64,000 nt of DNA. It comes from Haloferax prahovense DSM 18310 (GTDB lineage: Archaea; Halobacteriota; Halobacteria; Halobacteriales; Haloferacaceae). The translations under genes and the position numbers were made by a program. The stretch is from NCBI RefSeq assembly GCF_000336815.1, contig NZ_AOLG01000009.1, forward strand, positions 184,396-248,395, in the 5' to 3' direction. This document shows positions 36,035 to 45,131 of the stretch, one piece after another (the first letter of the stretch is position 1; every line of letters starts with the position of its first letter). The notes under the pieces were generated by a model. It was not told the origin of the DNA. It was given only the letters and a program-made list of their open reading frames with translations, and made no database searches.

Positions 36035-37039
36035 ATGGACGCTGCCGACGCGACCGAATACGTCGAACACAGAGCGATGTCCCTGTCCGCGGCGGAGTTC
36101 GAACTACTCTGCGAGTCGGTGCTCACGGAGTCGCTTCCCCCGGCGCGGTTCTCGGTAACCGCTTTTCGACAGGACGGCGGCATCGACCTCGACGGTCGCG
36201 TCAGTAATCCGCTTCTGGACGTTTCGCTCGGCGTTCAGGCGAAGCAGTACGACCCGAGCAACACGGTCGGTTCGCCCGCAATACAGCGATTTCAGGGCGC
36301 GCTAGCCGATACGGGATGCGACACCGGGACGGTCATCACGACGAGTTCGTTTACCACACCAGCCGCCGAAAGCGCCGAGCGGGCGGGTATCCACTTGGTG
36401 AACGGTTCCGCGCTGTTCGAGTCGATGGTCGACCTTCGCGTCGGCGTTCGGCGAGGCGGCGGACAGTTCGAACCCGACGAGGGTTTCTGGAACCTGTTCG
36501 GAGAGACCGACGAGACGAGCACGGTTCCGTCGAAACGAATTCCGCTCGCCAACTCGTTCGAAACCCTCGACGCTGTTCTCTCGGCTATCGGCGACACCCG
36601 CGGAACCAAAGACGACATTGTCTCGTCCGCGGGCGTATCGCCCCGCCACGCGGACCTGTACGCGGGTGCGGGCTGGATTCTCGGGTTCGTTCACCAAGAG
36701 TGGCCCGACGAGGAGACCCACAGACAGCGCCGCTGGTCGCTCACCCGAAGCGGCGCTCGGTACATCGCCTATCGAACAGCGGGCCTCAACGCCGAGGCCG
36801 AACCCCTCCTTCTTGACGGGATTCGAAACGCAGAGATAATCGAACGACTCGCACACCCGCTCTCGGAGTCGGAGTCGTTCGGACACAGCGAGCTCGTTGA
36901 CTTCGTCGAATCCGAGTCAGAGCTATCGCGGAGTAGCGCGAAACGCCGGGCGAGTTCGGTCGGCGTTTGGCTCGCCCGACTCCCCGAAGTCTCGGTCGAA
37001 AACGGCCGGGGAAAACGATACGTTTGGAACGGGAATTAA
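36035..37039 (+). CDS. Mrr-like restriction endonuclease fold protein
   Basis: 334 residues. The N-terminal half is a PD-(D/E)XK nuclease of the Mrr type: [14 protein letters not shown] starts the fold, Asp51 lies in [10 protein letters not shown], and Gln68/Lys70 lie in GVQAKQYD, followed by [13 protein letters not shown] and [16 protein letters not shown]. The C-terminal half (about 155-330) looks like tandem winged-helix domains. Mrr proteins cut methylated foreign DNA (type IV), so a defence role is possible, but no methylase or other defence gene is adjacent. Its stop overlaps the convergent topA stop by four bases (37036-37039). Confidence 0.85.
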   Translation: MDAADATEYVEHRAMSLSAAEFELLCESVLTESLPPARFSVTAFRQDGGIDLDGRVSNPLLDVSLGVQAKQYDPSNTVGSPAIQRFQGALADTGCDTGTVITTSSFTTPAAESAERAGIHLVNGSALFESMVDLRVGVRRGGGQFEPDEGFWNLFGETDETSTVPSKRIPLANSFETLDAVLSAIGDTRGTKDDIVSSAGVSPRHADLYAGAGWILGFVHQEWPDEETHRQRRWSLTRSGARYIAYRTAGLNAEAEPLLLDGIRNAEIIERLAHPLSESESFGHSELVDFVESESELSRSSAKRRASSVGVWLARLPEVSVENGRGKRYVWNGN

Positions 37040-39558
37040 TCCGCCGCCGTCTGCCACTTCCGAACCGTATCCGCACCAACGCCTTCGACTTTCGCCGCGA
37101 TGTCGTCGGGTTCGGACGCCTTCAGCGTCTTCACGTCCTCGATGCCGGCGTCCTTCAGCTTCTCGGCGGTCTTCGCGCCGATGCCGCTGATGCTCTCTAA
37201 GTCCGAGCCGCCCTCGCCGTTCTGCTGGGCCTGATACTCGCGGTAGTTGCAGATGGGACAGCCGAGCTCCCACGGCTCGCGGTCGCCTTCGTACGTAATC
37301 CGGAGCTCTGGCAGGTCGTGTTCCTCGCAGGACTCGTCTGTCACCTCGATGTCGCCGCGACGAGGCAGCGGCAACGAGTAGTCACAGTCGGGGTAGCGGG
37401 TACAGCCGACGAGCCGAGAGCCGGAGCGGAGGCGCTTGATAGCTAGCTCTCCCCCTTCTTCCTCACCGCACTCCGGACACGTCCCGATGACGAGGTCGTC
37501 TTCCTCGTCGGCCTCCTTGGCCTTACAGAGCGGACAGCCGTGGACGAACGTCTTGCGCCCGGCGAGCATCTTGATGTGGTGGAGGTCGTGTTCCTCGCAG
37601 GAGTCCTCCATGATGAGCGGCTTGCCCGTGGAGGGAAGCGGGAGCGTGTAGGTACAGTCGGGGTAGGAGTCACAGCCGATGAAGTACGAGCCGCGGCGGC
37701 TCTTTCTGACGACGAGGTCGCCGCCGCAGTCGGGGCAGGTGCCGACCGTCTTGTCGGCTTTCAGTGAGTCCTGCAGTTGCTTGCCGAGTTCCTCGCGGGA
37801 CTCCATTAGCCCCTCGAACACGTCCTGGAGCATCTCTTTGGACTCCTCGGTCACGTCTTCGAGGGTGGCCTCGCCGCGGGCGATGGCCAGCATGTCGGAT
37901 TCGAGTTGCGAGGTCATCTCCTCGCTGACGATGAGTTTCGCGAAGTCCTCGGAGGCCTCCACGACGGCCCGCGCGAGGCGTGTCGGCCGCGGTGGGTCGC
38001 TCTCGATGTAGCCGCGGTCGTAGAGCTTCTGAATCACGTCGTGGCGGGTCGCCTTCGTCCCGATGCCCATCTGTTCCATCGTCTCGATGAGCCGCGACTG
38101 GCCGTAGCGCCGCGGGGGCTGGGTCTGCTTGGCGTCGAGGTGCGTGTCGGACAGCACGAGCGACTCGCCTTCCTCGACGTCCGGCACGAACGACTCGCTG
38201 GAGTTGAAGTACGGGTAGACGTCGTGGTAGCCGGCTTCGAGCAGGCGCTTGCCGTTGGCCTTCAGCGAGAGCCCCTCGACCTCGGCGACGACGCGGAGGT
38301 GCTCCCAGACGGCGTCCTCGGCGACGGTTGCGAAGAAGCGCCGGACGACGAGTTCGTACACGTCCCACTCGTCTTCGGTGAGGTCGGACGCCGAGGGGAG
38401 TTCGCCGGTCGGGTGAATCGGCGGGTGGTCGGTCGTCTCGTTGTCGCCCTCGGTGGGCTCGATTTCCTCCTGTTCGAGGAGGGATTCGGCGTCCTCCTTG
38501 AACCGGCGGTCGCCCTCGAACGCGCCGAGCAGTTCGCGCGGGTCGAGGTCGTCGGGGTACACCGTGTTGTCGGTCCGCGGATAGGTGATGTAGCCGGCCG
38601 TGTAGAGGTCCTCGGCGATGCTCATCGCCCGCTGTGCGGAGTAGCCGATAGAGCCGGCGGCGCGGATGAACTGCGTGGTATTGAACGGTGCGGGCGGCGT
38701 GTCGGTTCGCGTGCGGCGATTGACCGACGCGACTTCTGCGGCCTCGACGCCGAGGAGCGTCTGGTAGGCCGACTCCGCGGACTCCTCGTCCCAGATGCGC
38801 TCGGCTTCGGTGCCGTCGTCGTCGAGGTAGAAGTACTGCGCCTCGAAGGACTCGGCGTCACCGTCGGCGTCCTTCGTCAGCTTGGAGAACAGCTCCCAGT
38901 AGTCCTCGGGGTCGAACGCCTCGATTTCGCGCTCGCGGTCGACGATGAGCTTCAGCGTCGGTCCCTGCACGCGGCCGACCGAGATGAAGTCGTTGCCGAG
39001 CTGGCGGGCCGAAAGCGAGAGGAAGCGCGTGAGCGCGGCCCCCCAGACGAGGTCGATAATCTGTCGGGCCTCGCCCGCGGCGGCGAGGTTGAAGTCGAGG
39101 TCGTCGGGATTATCGAACGCCTCGGTCACCTCGCGCTTCGTGATGGAGGAAAACCGCACGCGGTCGACGGGCACGTCCTCGTTCACGTCGCGGACGAGCT
39201 CGTAGGCCTCTTTCCCGATGAGTTCGCCCTCACGGTCGTAGTCGGTCGCGATGGTGACCGTCCCCGCGCGGCGAGCGAGCCGGCGGAGCGCGGCGACGAT
39301 GTTCTCCTGCGTGGGGTGTTTCTCGACGGGCGCGCCGATGAGCTCGACCGGCTCCACGTCGCGCCAGTCGTTGTACTCCGGCGGGAAGTCCACGCCGACG
39401 ACGTGGCCCGACAGGCCGATACAACGCTTGCCGCCCCACTTGTAGACGTTCACGCCGTTCATTCGCTCCGCGGAGGCGGTCTCGCCGCTCAGGATGTCGG
39501 CGATGCGCCTCGCGGCGTTGTCCTTCTCGGTGATGATGAGTTCCGGACCCCTACTCAT
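37036..39558 (-). CDS. topA: DNA topoisomerase I (type IA)
   Basis: 840 residues from ATG 39558. The TOPRIM domain has LIITEKDNAARRIADIL and ATDYDREGELIG. The active tyrosine is in YTAGYITYPRTDNTVYP. GQSRLIETMEQMGIGTKATRHD is the conserved IA core. The C-terminal part contains zinc modules (TCPDCGGDLVVRKS, TCPECGEEEGG and further CEEHD/CPIC pairs) and ends with a helix-hairpin-helix repeat (ISGIGAKTAEKLKDAGIEDV). The enzyme relaxes negative supercoils. The helix-hairpin-helix tail is a common haloarchaeal addition. Confidence 0.96.
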   Translation of the reverse strand: MSRGPELIITEKDNAARRIADILSGETASAERMNGVNVYKWGGKRCIGLSGHVVGVDFPPEYNDWRDVEPVELIGAPVEKHPTQENIVAALRRLARRAGTVTIATDYDREGELIGKEAYELVRDVNEDVPVDRVRFSSITKREVTEAFDNPDDLDFNLAAAGEARQIIDLVWGAALTRFLSLSARQLGNDFISVGRVQGPTLKLIVDREREIEAFDPEDYWELFSKLTKDADGDAESFEAQYFYLDDDGTEAERIWDEESAESAYQTLLGVEAAEVASVNRRTRTDTPPAPFNTTQFIRAAGSIGYSAQRAMSIAEDLYTAGYITYPRTDNTVYPDDLDPRELLGAFEGDRRFKEDAESLLEQEEIEPTEGDNETTDHPPIHPTGELPSASDLTEDEWDVYELVVRRFFATVAEDAVWEHLRVVAEVEGLSLKANGKRLLEAGYHDVYPYFNSSESFVPDVEEGESLVLSDTHLDAKQTQPPRRYGQSRLIETMEQMGIGTKATRHDVIQKLYDRGYIESDPPRPTRLARAVVEASEDFAKLIVSEEMTSQLESDMLAIARGEATLEDVTEESKEMLQDVFEGLMESREELGKQLQDSLKADKTVGTCPDCGGDLVVRKSRRGSYFIGCDSYPDCTYTLPLPSTGKPLIMEDSCEEHDLHHIKMLAGRKTFVHGCPLCKAKEADEEDDLVIGTCPECGEEEGGELAIKRLRSGSRLVGCTRYPDCDYSLPLPRRGDIEVTDESCEEHDLPELRITYEGDREPWELGCPICNYREYQAQQNGEGGSDLESISGIGAKTAEKLKDAGIEDVKTLKASEPDDIAAKVEGVGADTVRKWQTAAD

Positions 39559-39805
39559 TGAGCGGCGATATGTCGGGGGTTGTCCTAAACCTTTCGTGCC
39601 GAATTCGGAGCGTAGCGGCCTCAACGCGCGCGGATACGAGCGTGCGGGTGAGCGCGCTTCGCGCGCGAAGGTGTGTGTCTGCCGACGGTCCACCACACGC
39701 CGCGTCTCCCGTCGGATTTCACCGACTCGCCTTGCCACCCGGCTCGACACCGAGCGCGCCCGCGACACCAGAAGCGTTGACATCCTCCCCGCCGAACCTG
39801 AGACC

Positions 39806-41233
39806 GTGTCGGGTGATTCGCGAATCGACATGACCGAGGGGCGAATCGCCCCCAAACTGCTCTCGCTCTCGTGGCCGCTCGTCGCGGGGAACCTCCTCCA
39901 GACGCTGTACAACCTCGCGGACGTGTTCTGGGTCGGCCGCGTCGGTGCGGACGCCGTCGCCGCCGTCTCGCTCATGTTCCCGACGAGCTGGATGTTCGTC
40001 TCGACTGCGATGGGCATCACCGCGGCGACCATCGCCCTCGTCTCGCAACACGTCGGCGCGGGCGAGGACCGCGAGGCCGACCGCGTCGTCGGCCAGACGG
40101 TGCTTCTCACCCTCGCCGTGTCGGTCGTCCTCGCCGTCGCCGGCTTCGCGTTCAGACATCCGCTTTTGGAACTCATCGGCGCGGAGGGAGCCGTCTTCAC
40201 CGCGGCGCTCGCCTACATCGAAGTCATCTTCCTCTCGCTCCCGCTCACGTTCCTGTTTTTCGCGTTCCGGGCGGCGCTACAGGGCGCGGGCGACACGAAG
40301 ACCGCGATGTGGCTCATGGTCGCCTCCGCCGGCCTCAACGTCGTCCTCGACCCGATTCTCATCATCGGCTGGGGCCCAATCGCGGGGATGGGAACCCGCG
40401 GCGCGGCGATTGCGACGCTCATCGCCCGACTGTTCGCGACGGCCGCCGGCGTCTACATCCTCCTGCGCGGCGACTGGGGAGTCAGACTCCGCCCCACCGA
40501 CCTCCGCCCCGACCCGGAGCGCCTCAGAAAGCTGGTCGATATCGGCTCCCCGGCCACTCTCGATGGCTGGGCACGGAGCTTCTCTGCGGTCGTGATGGCC
40601 GCGTTCGTCGCCCGGTTCGGGCCGACCGCGACCGCGGCCTACGGTATCGGCGTCCGACTCATGTCTGTCTCGTGGACCGTCTCCGGCGCGGTCGGGCAGG
40701 CGACGGCGACCGGCGTCGGCCAGAACCTCGGCGCGCGGACGCCCGACCGGGCCGCCTCGGTCGCGTGGACCGCGATGGCGGGGACGATGGGGCTGCTCTT
40801 CGCCGCCGCGGGGCTCGTGGTGGCCTTCCCGGCCGAGGCGATGCGTCTCTTTATCGACGAACAGCCGGTCATCGATGCGGGCGTGACGTTCCTCCGAATC
40901 GTCGCCCCGTCGTGGGCGTTCTTCGGCGGCGTGATGGTGATTCAGGGGGCGTTCCGCGGCGCGGGCGTCACCAAGGCCGCGATGGCGCTGTCGTTCCTCT
41001 CGCGGTGGATTTTCCGCGTCCCGGTCGCCCTCGCGGTCGCGTTCGCGTGGACCGTCTCTCTCCCGGTCGTCGGCCCCGTCTCGGGACTCGCGTGGGGCGT
41101 CGAAGGCCTCTGGTGGGCGTACGTCGTCGGTGCCGTCGCCTCCTTTGCGGTCGCCGTCGCGTGGTTCCGGCTCGGCACGTGGCGCGAGGGCGTCCTCGAC
41201 CGCGGGGCGACGCCGGCGGCGGGCGACGATTAA
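39806..41233 (+). CDS. MATE family efflux transporter
   Basis: 475 residues from GTG 39806 (ATG 39830 is an alternative, giving 467). Twelve membrane helices in two homologous halves. Family motifs include LSWPLVAGNLLQTLYNLADVFWVG near the N-terminus, split here as SWPLVAGNLLQ and YNLADVFWVGRVG. GAGDTKTAMWLM and IQGAFRGAGVTKAAM close each half. MATE proteins export drugs or metabolites using H+ or Na+. The longer upstream frame is rejected: it lies in the topA promoter region and is Arg-rich without coding character. Confidence 0.9.
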   Translation: MSGDSRIDMTEGRIAPKLLSLSWPLVAGNLLQTLYNLADVFWVGRVGADAVAAVSLMFPTSWMFVSTAMGITAATIALVSQHVGAGEDREADRVVGQTVLLTLAVSVVLAVAGFAFRHPLLELIGAEGAVFTAALAYIEVIFLSLPLTFLFFAFRAALQGAGDTKTAMWLMVASAGLNVVLDPILIIGWGPIAGMGTRGAAIATLIARLFATAAGVYILLRGDWGVRLRPTDLRPDPERLRKLVDIGSPATLDGWARSFSAVVMAAFVARFGPTATAAYGIGVRLMSVSWTVSGAVGQATATGVGQNLGARTPDRAASVAWTAMAGTMGLLFAAAGLVVAFPAEAMRLFIDEQPVIDAGVTFLRIVAPSWAFFGGVMVIQGAFRGAGVTKAAMALSFLSRWIFRVPVALAVAFAWTVSLPVVGPVSGLAWGVEGLWWAYVVGAVASFAVAVAWFRLGTWREGVLDRGATPAAGDD

Positions 41234-41308
41234 TCTCGGCCACCTTCGACTCACATCGACGAACCTGACAGCAGAACGACTTTCCTCGACGGGTCGGAAG
41301 GGAGCGCC

Positions 41309-42007
41309 ATGCGACAGCCCTCCACCGAACACCTTCGTCTCGGCCTCGCGGTCCTGCTGATTTTCACGCCGCTCTGGGGACCTGCGCTCGGGCTCACCGG
41401 ACCGACGTACACCTACGAGTCAGCCGAAATCGGGGTCGAGGACAACCGACTCGTCGTCCCCGACCGCGACGCTCGCTCGGAGTTGTGGCACGGCATCGAC
41501 GGATTCGCCTGCTCGGTCGGGTCGTCGGTGACTCGCTACTGCGCGCTGGAGGCCGCGACCCTGAACGGGACGCTCGCGGTGGACCACCCGGACGTGAAAT
41601 TCAGTTCGTCCGGGCATCTCGACGCCGACGAACCGTACCTCGCGTACTACGACGGCCGGGTCTTCGAGCGCGAATCGACGTGGGAGGACGGCCGGTACGT
41701 CCTCTCGACGGCGCGCGTCTCGGCCGCGGCGGCGCTGGATGGGGTCGCTCGACCTCCCGACCGGTACCCGACCGCGTGGACGGTTATCGAAGACGGGTCG
41801 GCGACGACGGACCGCGAACTCTGGTCTGCGGACGCGGGCGCGAGAGTGTTCGAGGTCGACGGCGACTACTTCCTCGTCTACCGGACCGGCGTGGAGCGTC
41901 CGCTTCCGTCTTCCCCGGCAACGGAGGAGGCGCTGACGTGGTTCGCGGTCGTCCTCGGGTCGGCGATGCTGTTCGGGCGCGACGATGATGACGATGACTG
42001 GTCGTAG
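41309..42007 (+). CDS. Hypothetical protein, two membrane anchors
   Basis: 232 residues. A first hydrophobic helix at about 11-30 (LGLAVLLIFTPLWGPALGL) is followed by an extracytoplasmic-type domain (about 31-205) with a cysteine pair (GFACSVGSS and RYCALEAA) that may form a disulfide. A second helix lies at about 207-222, just before a short Asp-rich tail. I do not recognise the family; such bitopic proteins are common in haloarchaea and may be envelope proteins. The start ATG 41309 is preceded by a GGAGCG-type purine run. Confidence 0.65.
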   Translation: MRQPSTEHLRLGLAVLLIFTPLWGPALGLTGPTYTYESAEIGVEDNRLVVPDRDARSELWHGIDGFACSVGSSVTRYCALEAATLNGTLAVDHPDVKFSSSGHLDADEPYLAYYDGRVFERESTWEDGRYVLSTARVSAAAALDGVARPPDRYPTAWTVIEDGSATTDRELWSADAGARVFEVDGDYFLVYRTGVERPLPSSPATEEALTWFAVVLGSAMLFGRDDDDDDWS

Positions 42008-42073
42008 CCACGCACGCCGACCCTAACAGGAAACGACCGCTCGTCGCGGAGAAGCGAAACCGAAGACGGTCGG

Positions 42074-43564
42074 TTACTCGTCCAGTCGCTCGCGGAGCAA
42101 CTGGTTCACGGTGCCGGGGTCGGCGCTCCCCTTGGACTTCTGCATGACCTGTCCGACGAGGAAGTTCAGCGCGCCGCCCTCGCCGTCGTGGTAGTCCTCG
42201 ACGGCGTCGGGGTTCTCGTCGATGGCTTCCTGCACGAAGCCGCCGATTTCGTCGTCGTCGGCCTTGCCGAGTCCTGCTTCGTCGACGATGGTGTCGGGGT
42301 CTTTGCCCTCGTCGAGCATCTCGCGGAGGACGATTTCCTCGGCGTTCTTCGTCGTCACCTCGTCGGCGTCGACGAGTTCGACGAGCCGCGTGAACTCGTC
42401 GAGGCGGTCCGACACGTCCGTGATGTGCATGTCGCGGTAGTTGAGTTCGCCGAGCAGGTTGTCGGCGACCCACGTCGCGGCGAGGTCGGCGTCGAACTCG
42501 GCGGCCACGTCCTCGAAGAAGTCGGCGACCTCCTTGGTCGAGGTGAGCTTCGAGGCGGACTCCTCGTCGATGCCGTACTCGGTGTGGAAGCGCTCGCGGC
42601 GGGCGTCGGGGAGTTCCGGAATCGGAATCTCCTCCTTCCAGTGGGCGACCTGGAGCGGCGGGAGGTCGGCCTCGCGGAAGTAGCGGTAGTCCTTTTCTTC
42701 TTCCTTCGAACGCATCGAGACGGTGATGCCGCGGGACTCGTCCCAGTGGCGCGTCTCCTGCTCGACGGCGCGGCCGCGCTTGATGGCGTTCTTCTGGCGG
42801 GTGACCTCGTAGGCCAGCGCCTTCTCTGCGCCCTTGTGGCTGGAGATGTTCTTGACCTCGGTGCGGTTGGCCGCCTCGAGCGCCTCGTCGGAAATCGAGC
42901 CGTCGTCGTCGACCTCGTCGGCGGGGACGAGCGAGATGTTGGCGTCGATGCGGAGCGAGCCGTCGCGGGTGGCGTCGAACACGCCGAGGTATTCGAGCAC
43001 CTCTTCGAGCTTCGCGAGGAACGCGCGAGTCTCCTGCGGGCTCCGGAAGTCGGGCTCGGTGACGATTTCGACCAGCGGCGTACCGGCGCGGTTGTAGTTG
43101 ACGAGGGTGTAGTCCGCCGTGTCGATGCTGCCGCCTTTGTGCTGGAGGCTGCCGGGGTCCTCTTCGAGGTGGGCGCGCGTGATGCCGATGTCCCGGCGGG
43201 TGCCCTCGACGGACACCTCCAGCGTCCCGTCGGCGCAGATGGGCGCGTCGTACTGGGTGATTTGGAAGTTCTTGGGCAGGTCGGGGTAGTAGTAGTTCTT
43301 CCGGTGGAAGCGGGTGTCCTCGGCGATATCGGCGTTCAGCGCCTTGCCGATTTTGACCGCCGACTCCACCGCCGCCTCGTTGAGCACCGGGAGCGCGCCC
43401 GGCAGCCCGAGACAGACGGGGCACACGCGGGTGTTCGGCTCCTCGTCCTCGGCAGGCTCGGTCGAACAGCTACAGAAAATCTTCGTGGCCGTCTCGAGTT
43501 GAACGTGGACCTCCAACCCGATGACGACCGCGAGTTCGCGCTGTTCGAGCGCTTGCGCAGTCAT
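42074..43564 (-). CDS. gatB: Asp-tRNA(Asn)/Glu-tRNA(Gln) amidotransferase subunit B
   Basis: 496 residues. GLEVHVQLETATKIFCSCST at the start, VCPVCLGLPGALPVLN (the zinc knuckle CxC...CxxC), RKNYYYPDLPKNFQITQYD and the YNRAGTPLVEIVTEPD block are GatB signatures. The helical and YqeY tail domains follow (about 300-496), ending LVGQVMQKSKGSADPGTVNQLL. GatB binds the misacylated tRNA and phosphorylates it for transamidation with GatA and GatC, which are not in the window. In haloarchaea this fits the non-discriminating AspRS encoded nearby. Confidence 0.96.
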   Translation of the reverse strand: MTAQALEQRELAVVIGLEVHVQLETATKIFCSCSTEPAEDEEPNTRVCPVCLGLPGALPVLNEAAVESAVKIGKALNADIAEDTRFHRKNYYYPDLPKNFQITQYDAPICADGTLEVSVEGTRRDIGITRAHLEEDPGSLQHKGGSIDTADYTLVNYNRAGTPLVEIVTEPDFRSPQETRAFLAKLEEVLEYLGVFDATRDGSLRIDANISLVPADEVDDDGSISDEALEAANRTEVKNISSHKGAEKALAYEVTRQKNAIKRGRAVEQETRHWDESRGITVSMRSKEEEKDYRYFREADLPPLQVAHWKEEIPIPELPDARRERFHTEYGIDEESASKLTSTKEVADFFEDVAAEFDADLAATWVADNLLGELNYRDMHITDVSDRLDEFTRLVELVDADEVTTKNAEEIVLREMLDEGKDPDTIVDEAGLGKADDDEIGGFVQEAIDENPDAVEDYHDGEGGALNFLVGQVMQKSKGSADPGTVNQLLRERLDE

Positions 43565-43685
43565 TGGCCGCGCTTCGACGGCGGTGGGCTAAAGACTAAC
43601 GGGACTGGTCGCAGCGGAGCCCGTTCGTGGGTCGCTGGCCCCGGCACCGACCCCTGCCACAACCGGCAGACAATCACTAACGAGG

Positions 43686-43695
43686 TTTTATATAC
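43686..43695 (+). promoter_or_regulatory. Promoter of the DUF3100 operon
   Basis: TTTTATATAC is the strongest TATA-like box in this region. Transcription would start near 43718, giving a leader of about 17 bases before ATG 43735 of the three-gene cluster. Confidence 0.6.
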
Positions 43696-43734
43696 TGGCG
43701 TTTCATCTCCACGATTCACAGACGTCGTTCACAT

Positions 43735-44619
43735 ATGACAAACGATACCACCTCGGATAGATGGGCACCGATTCGCACCGGCGGCCGACTCTCGGCGCAC
43801 CTCCGGACGCACCTGACGGTTCTTTTCATCGTCGTCGTCGCGGAACTCGTCGGCACGATAACGTTCCCGCTCGGGCCGGGGCAGGTCGTGCTCCTGCCGC
43901 TCCTGTACGCCGTCGTCCTCGGTCTCGTCCTCAGTTACAGCGTCCTCGGGTCGCTCTTCGAACCGCTCCGGCGGGTCGTCGACGAGGACGTGAGCCGCAT
44001 CGCTTCGCCGCTTCTGGTCATCGCGCTGATGCCGCTCGGCGTCAAGTACGGAACGCTCGTCGCGCCGTCGTTCTACGACCTCGTGGCGGCCGGCCCGGCG
44101 TTCGTCCTGCAGGAGTTCGGTAACCTCGGCACGATTCTCGTCGCCCTCCCGCTCGCCCTGCTTTTGGGCCTCAAGCGCGAGTCCATCGGGGCCGCGGTCA
44201 GCATCGCCCGCGAACCGACCCTCGGCGTCATCACCGACAAGTACGGCATCGAGTCGCCCGAGGGGCGCGGCGTCCTCGGTACCTACATGACGGGAACGGT
44301 CCTCGGAACCGTCTTCTTCGGTCTGCTCGGCGGTTTCGCCCCCGCGACGGGGCTCCACCCGCTCGCGCTCTCGATGGCCTGCGGCATGGGCTCCGCGAGT
44401 ATGATGACCGCCTGTTCCACGTCGCTGGCGGCGGCCGTCGGCGGCGCGGGCGTCGCCGAAGACCAGATTCTGAGCTTCGCCGCGACGAGCAACCTCCTGA
44501 CCGGCATCACGGGGCTCTACATGGTCATCCTCGTCGGCCTCCCGGTCATCACGCGCCTCTACGCGGTCCTCGCACCCGTACTCGGCCGCGGTACCGCCGC
44601 GACCGACGGAGGTGAGTGA
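43735..44619 (+). CDS. DUF3100 family membrane protein
   Basis: 294 residues with eight or nine predicted helices. The N-terminal helix LTVLFIVVVAELVGTITFPLG and the later ALSMACGMGSASMMTACS and FAATSNLLTGITGLYM segments are characteristic of DUF3100, a putative transporter family. The Gly/Ser/Asn-rich re-entrant-looking segments (GMGSASMMTACSTSL) resemble substrate-binding loops of secondary carriers. It forms an operon with a small membrane protein and an M20 amidohydrolase, so it may import a peptide-like or amide substrate; that is inference. Confidence 0.85.
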   Translation: MTNDTTSDRWAPIRTGGRLSAHLRTHLTVLFIVVVAELVGTITFPLGPGQVVLLPLLYAVVLGLVLSYSVLGSLFEPLRRVVDEDVSRIASPLLVIALMPLGVKYGTLVAPSFYDLVAAGPAFVLQEFGNLGTILVALPLALLLGLKRESIGAAVSIAREPTLGVITDKYGIESPEGRGVLGTYMTGTVLGTVFFGLLGGFAPATGLHPLALSMACGMGSASMMTACSTSLAAAVGGAGVAEDQILSFAATSNLLTGITGLYMVILVGLPVITRLYAVLAPVLGRGTAATDGGE

Positions 44620-44620
44620 G

Positions 44621-45085
44621 ATGTCGATGTCGACCCCGGAGTTCTCCGTCGAGTCGCTGAAGATGCTGCTCGTGGTGGCGTTCCTGACGCTGACGGCGAA
44701 CCTCCTCGCCACCGGCACCGGCTTCCTCGCCGCGCTCCCCGGCATGGCGCTCATCGTCCTCATCGGGCTCGTCGCCCTGCTCATGGGCCGGCTGGTTCCG
44801 CTCGACCTGCCGGCGTTCGCCTACGCGATGATTCTCGCGTTCGCCCTGGCGCTCCCGTTTTCGCCGGTCCAAGCGCCGTTTCTGGCCGCCGTCGGGAAGG
44901 TCGACTTCCTCGCGACGACGACGCCGATTCTCGCCTACGCGGGGCTCTCTATCGGCCTCCAGACCGGGAAGATGAAGGAAGTCAGCTGGAAGCTCGTCCT
45001 CGTGGCGGTGTTCGTCTTCTTCGGGACGTTCTTCGGCTCCGCGCTCATCTCGCAGGCCGTGCTCTCCGCACAGGGGATTATCTGA
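44621..45085 (+). CDS. Small membrane protein, partner of DUF3100
   Basis: 154 residues from ATG 44621, directly after the DUF3100 stop; an alternative GTG at 44612 would overlap it. Five membrane helices (VESLKMLLVVAFLTLTANLL is the first; others include GMALIVLIGLVALLMG and LVAVFVFFGTFFGSALIS). The conserved-looking GLSIGLQTGKMKEVSW loop precedes the last helix. It may supply the missing helices of a split carrier with DUF3100. No other family is recognised. Confidence 0.75.
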   Translation: MSMSTPEFSVESLKMLLVVAFLTLTANLLATGTGFLAALPGMALIVLIGLVALLMGRLVPLDLPAFAYAMILAFALALPFSPVQAPFLAAVGKVDFLATTTPILAYAGLSIGLQTGKMKEVSWKLVLVAVFVFFGTFFGSALISQAVLSAQGII

Positions 45086-45131
45086 TGACGACCGCCACCG
45101 ACGACCGCTCCGCCCGCAGGAGTGAGACGCG

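Noticed and set aside
39494..39805. N-terminal extension of the MATE protein to ATG 39494
   Set aside because: It would overlap the start of topA and its promoter, and the added 100 residues are Arg-rich without similarity to MATE.
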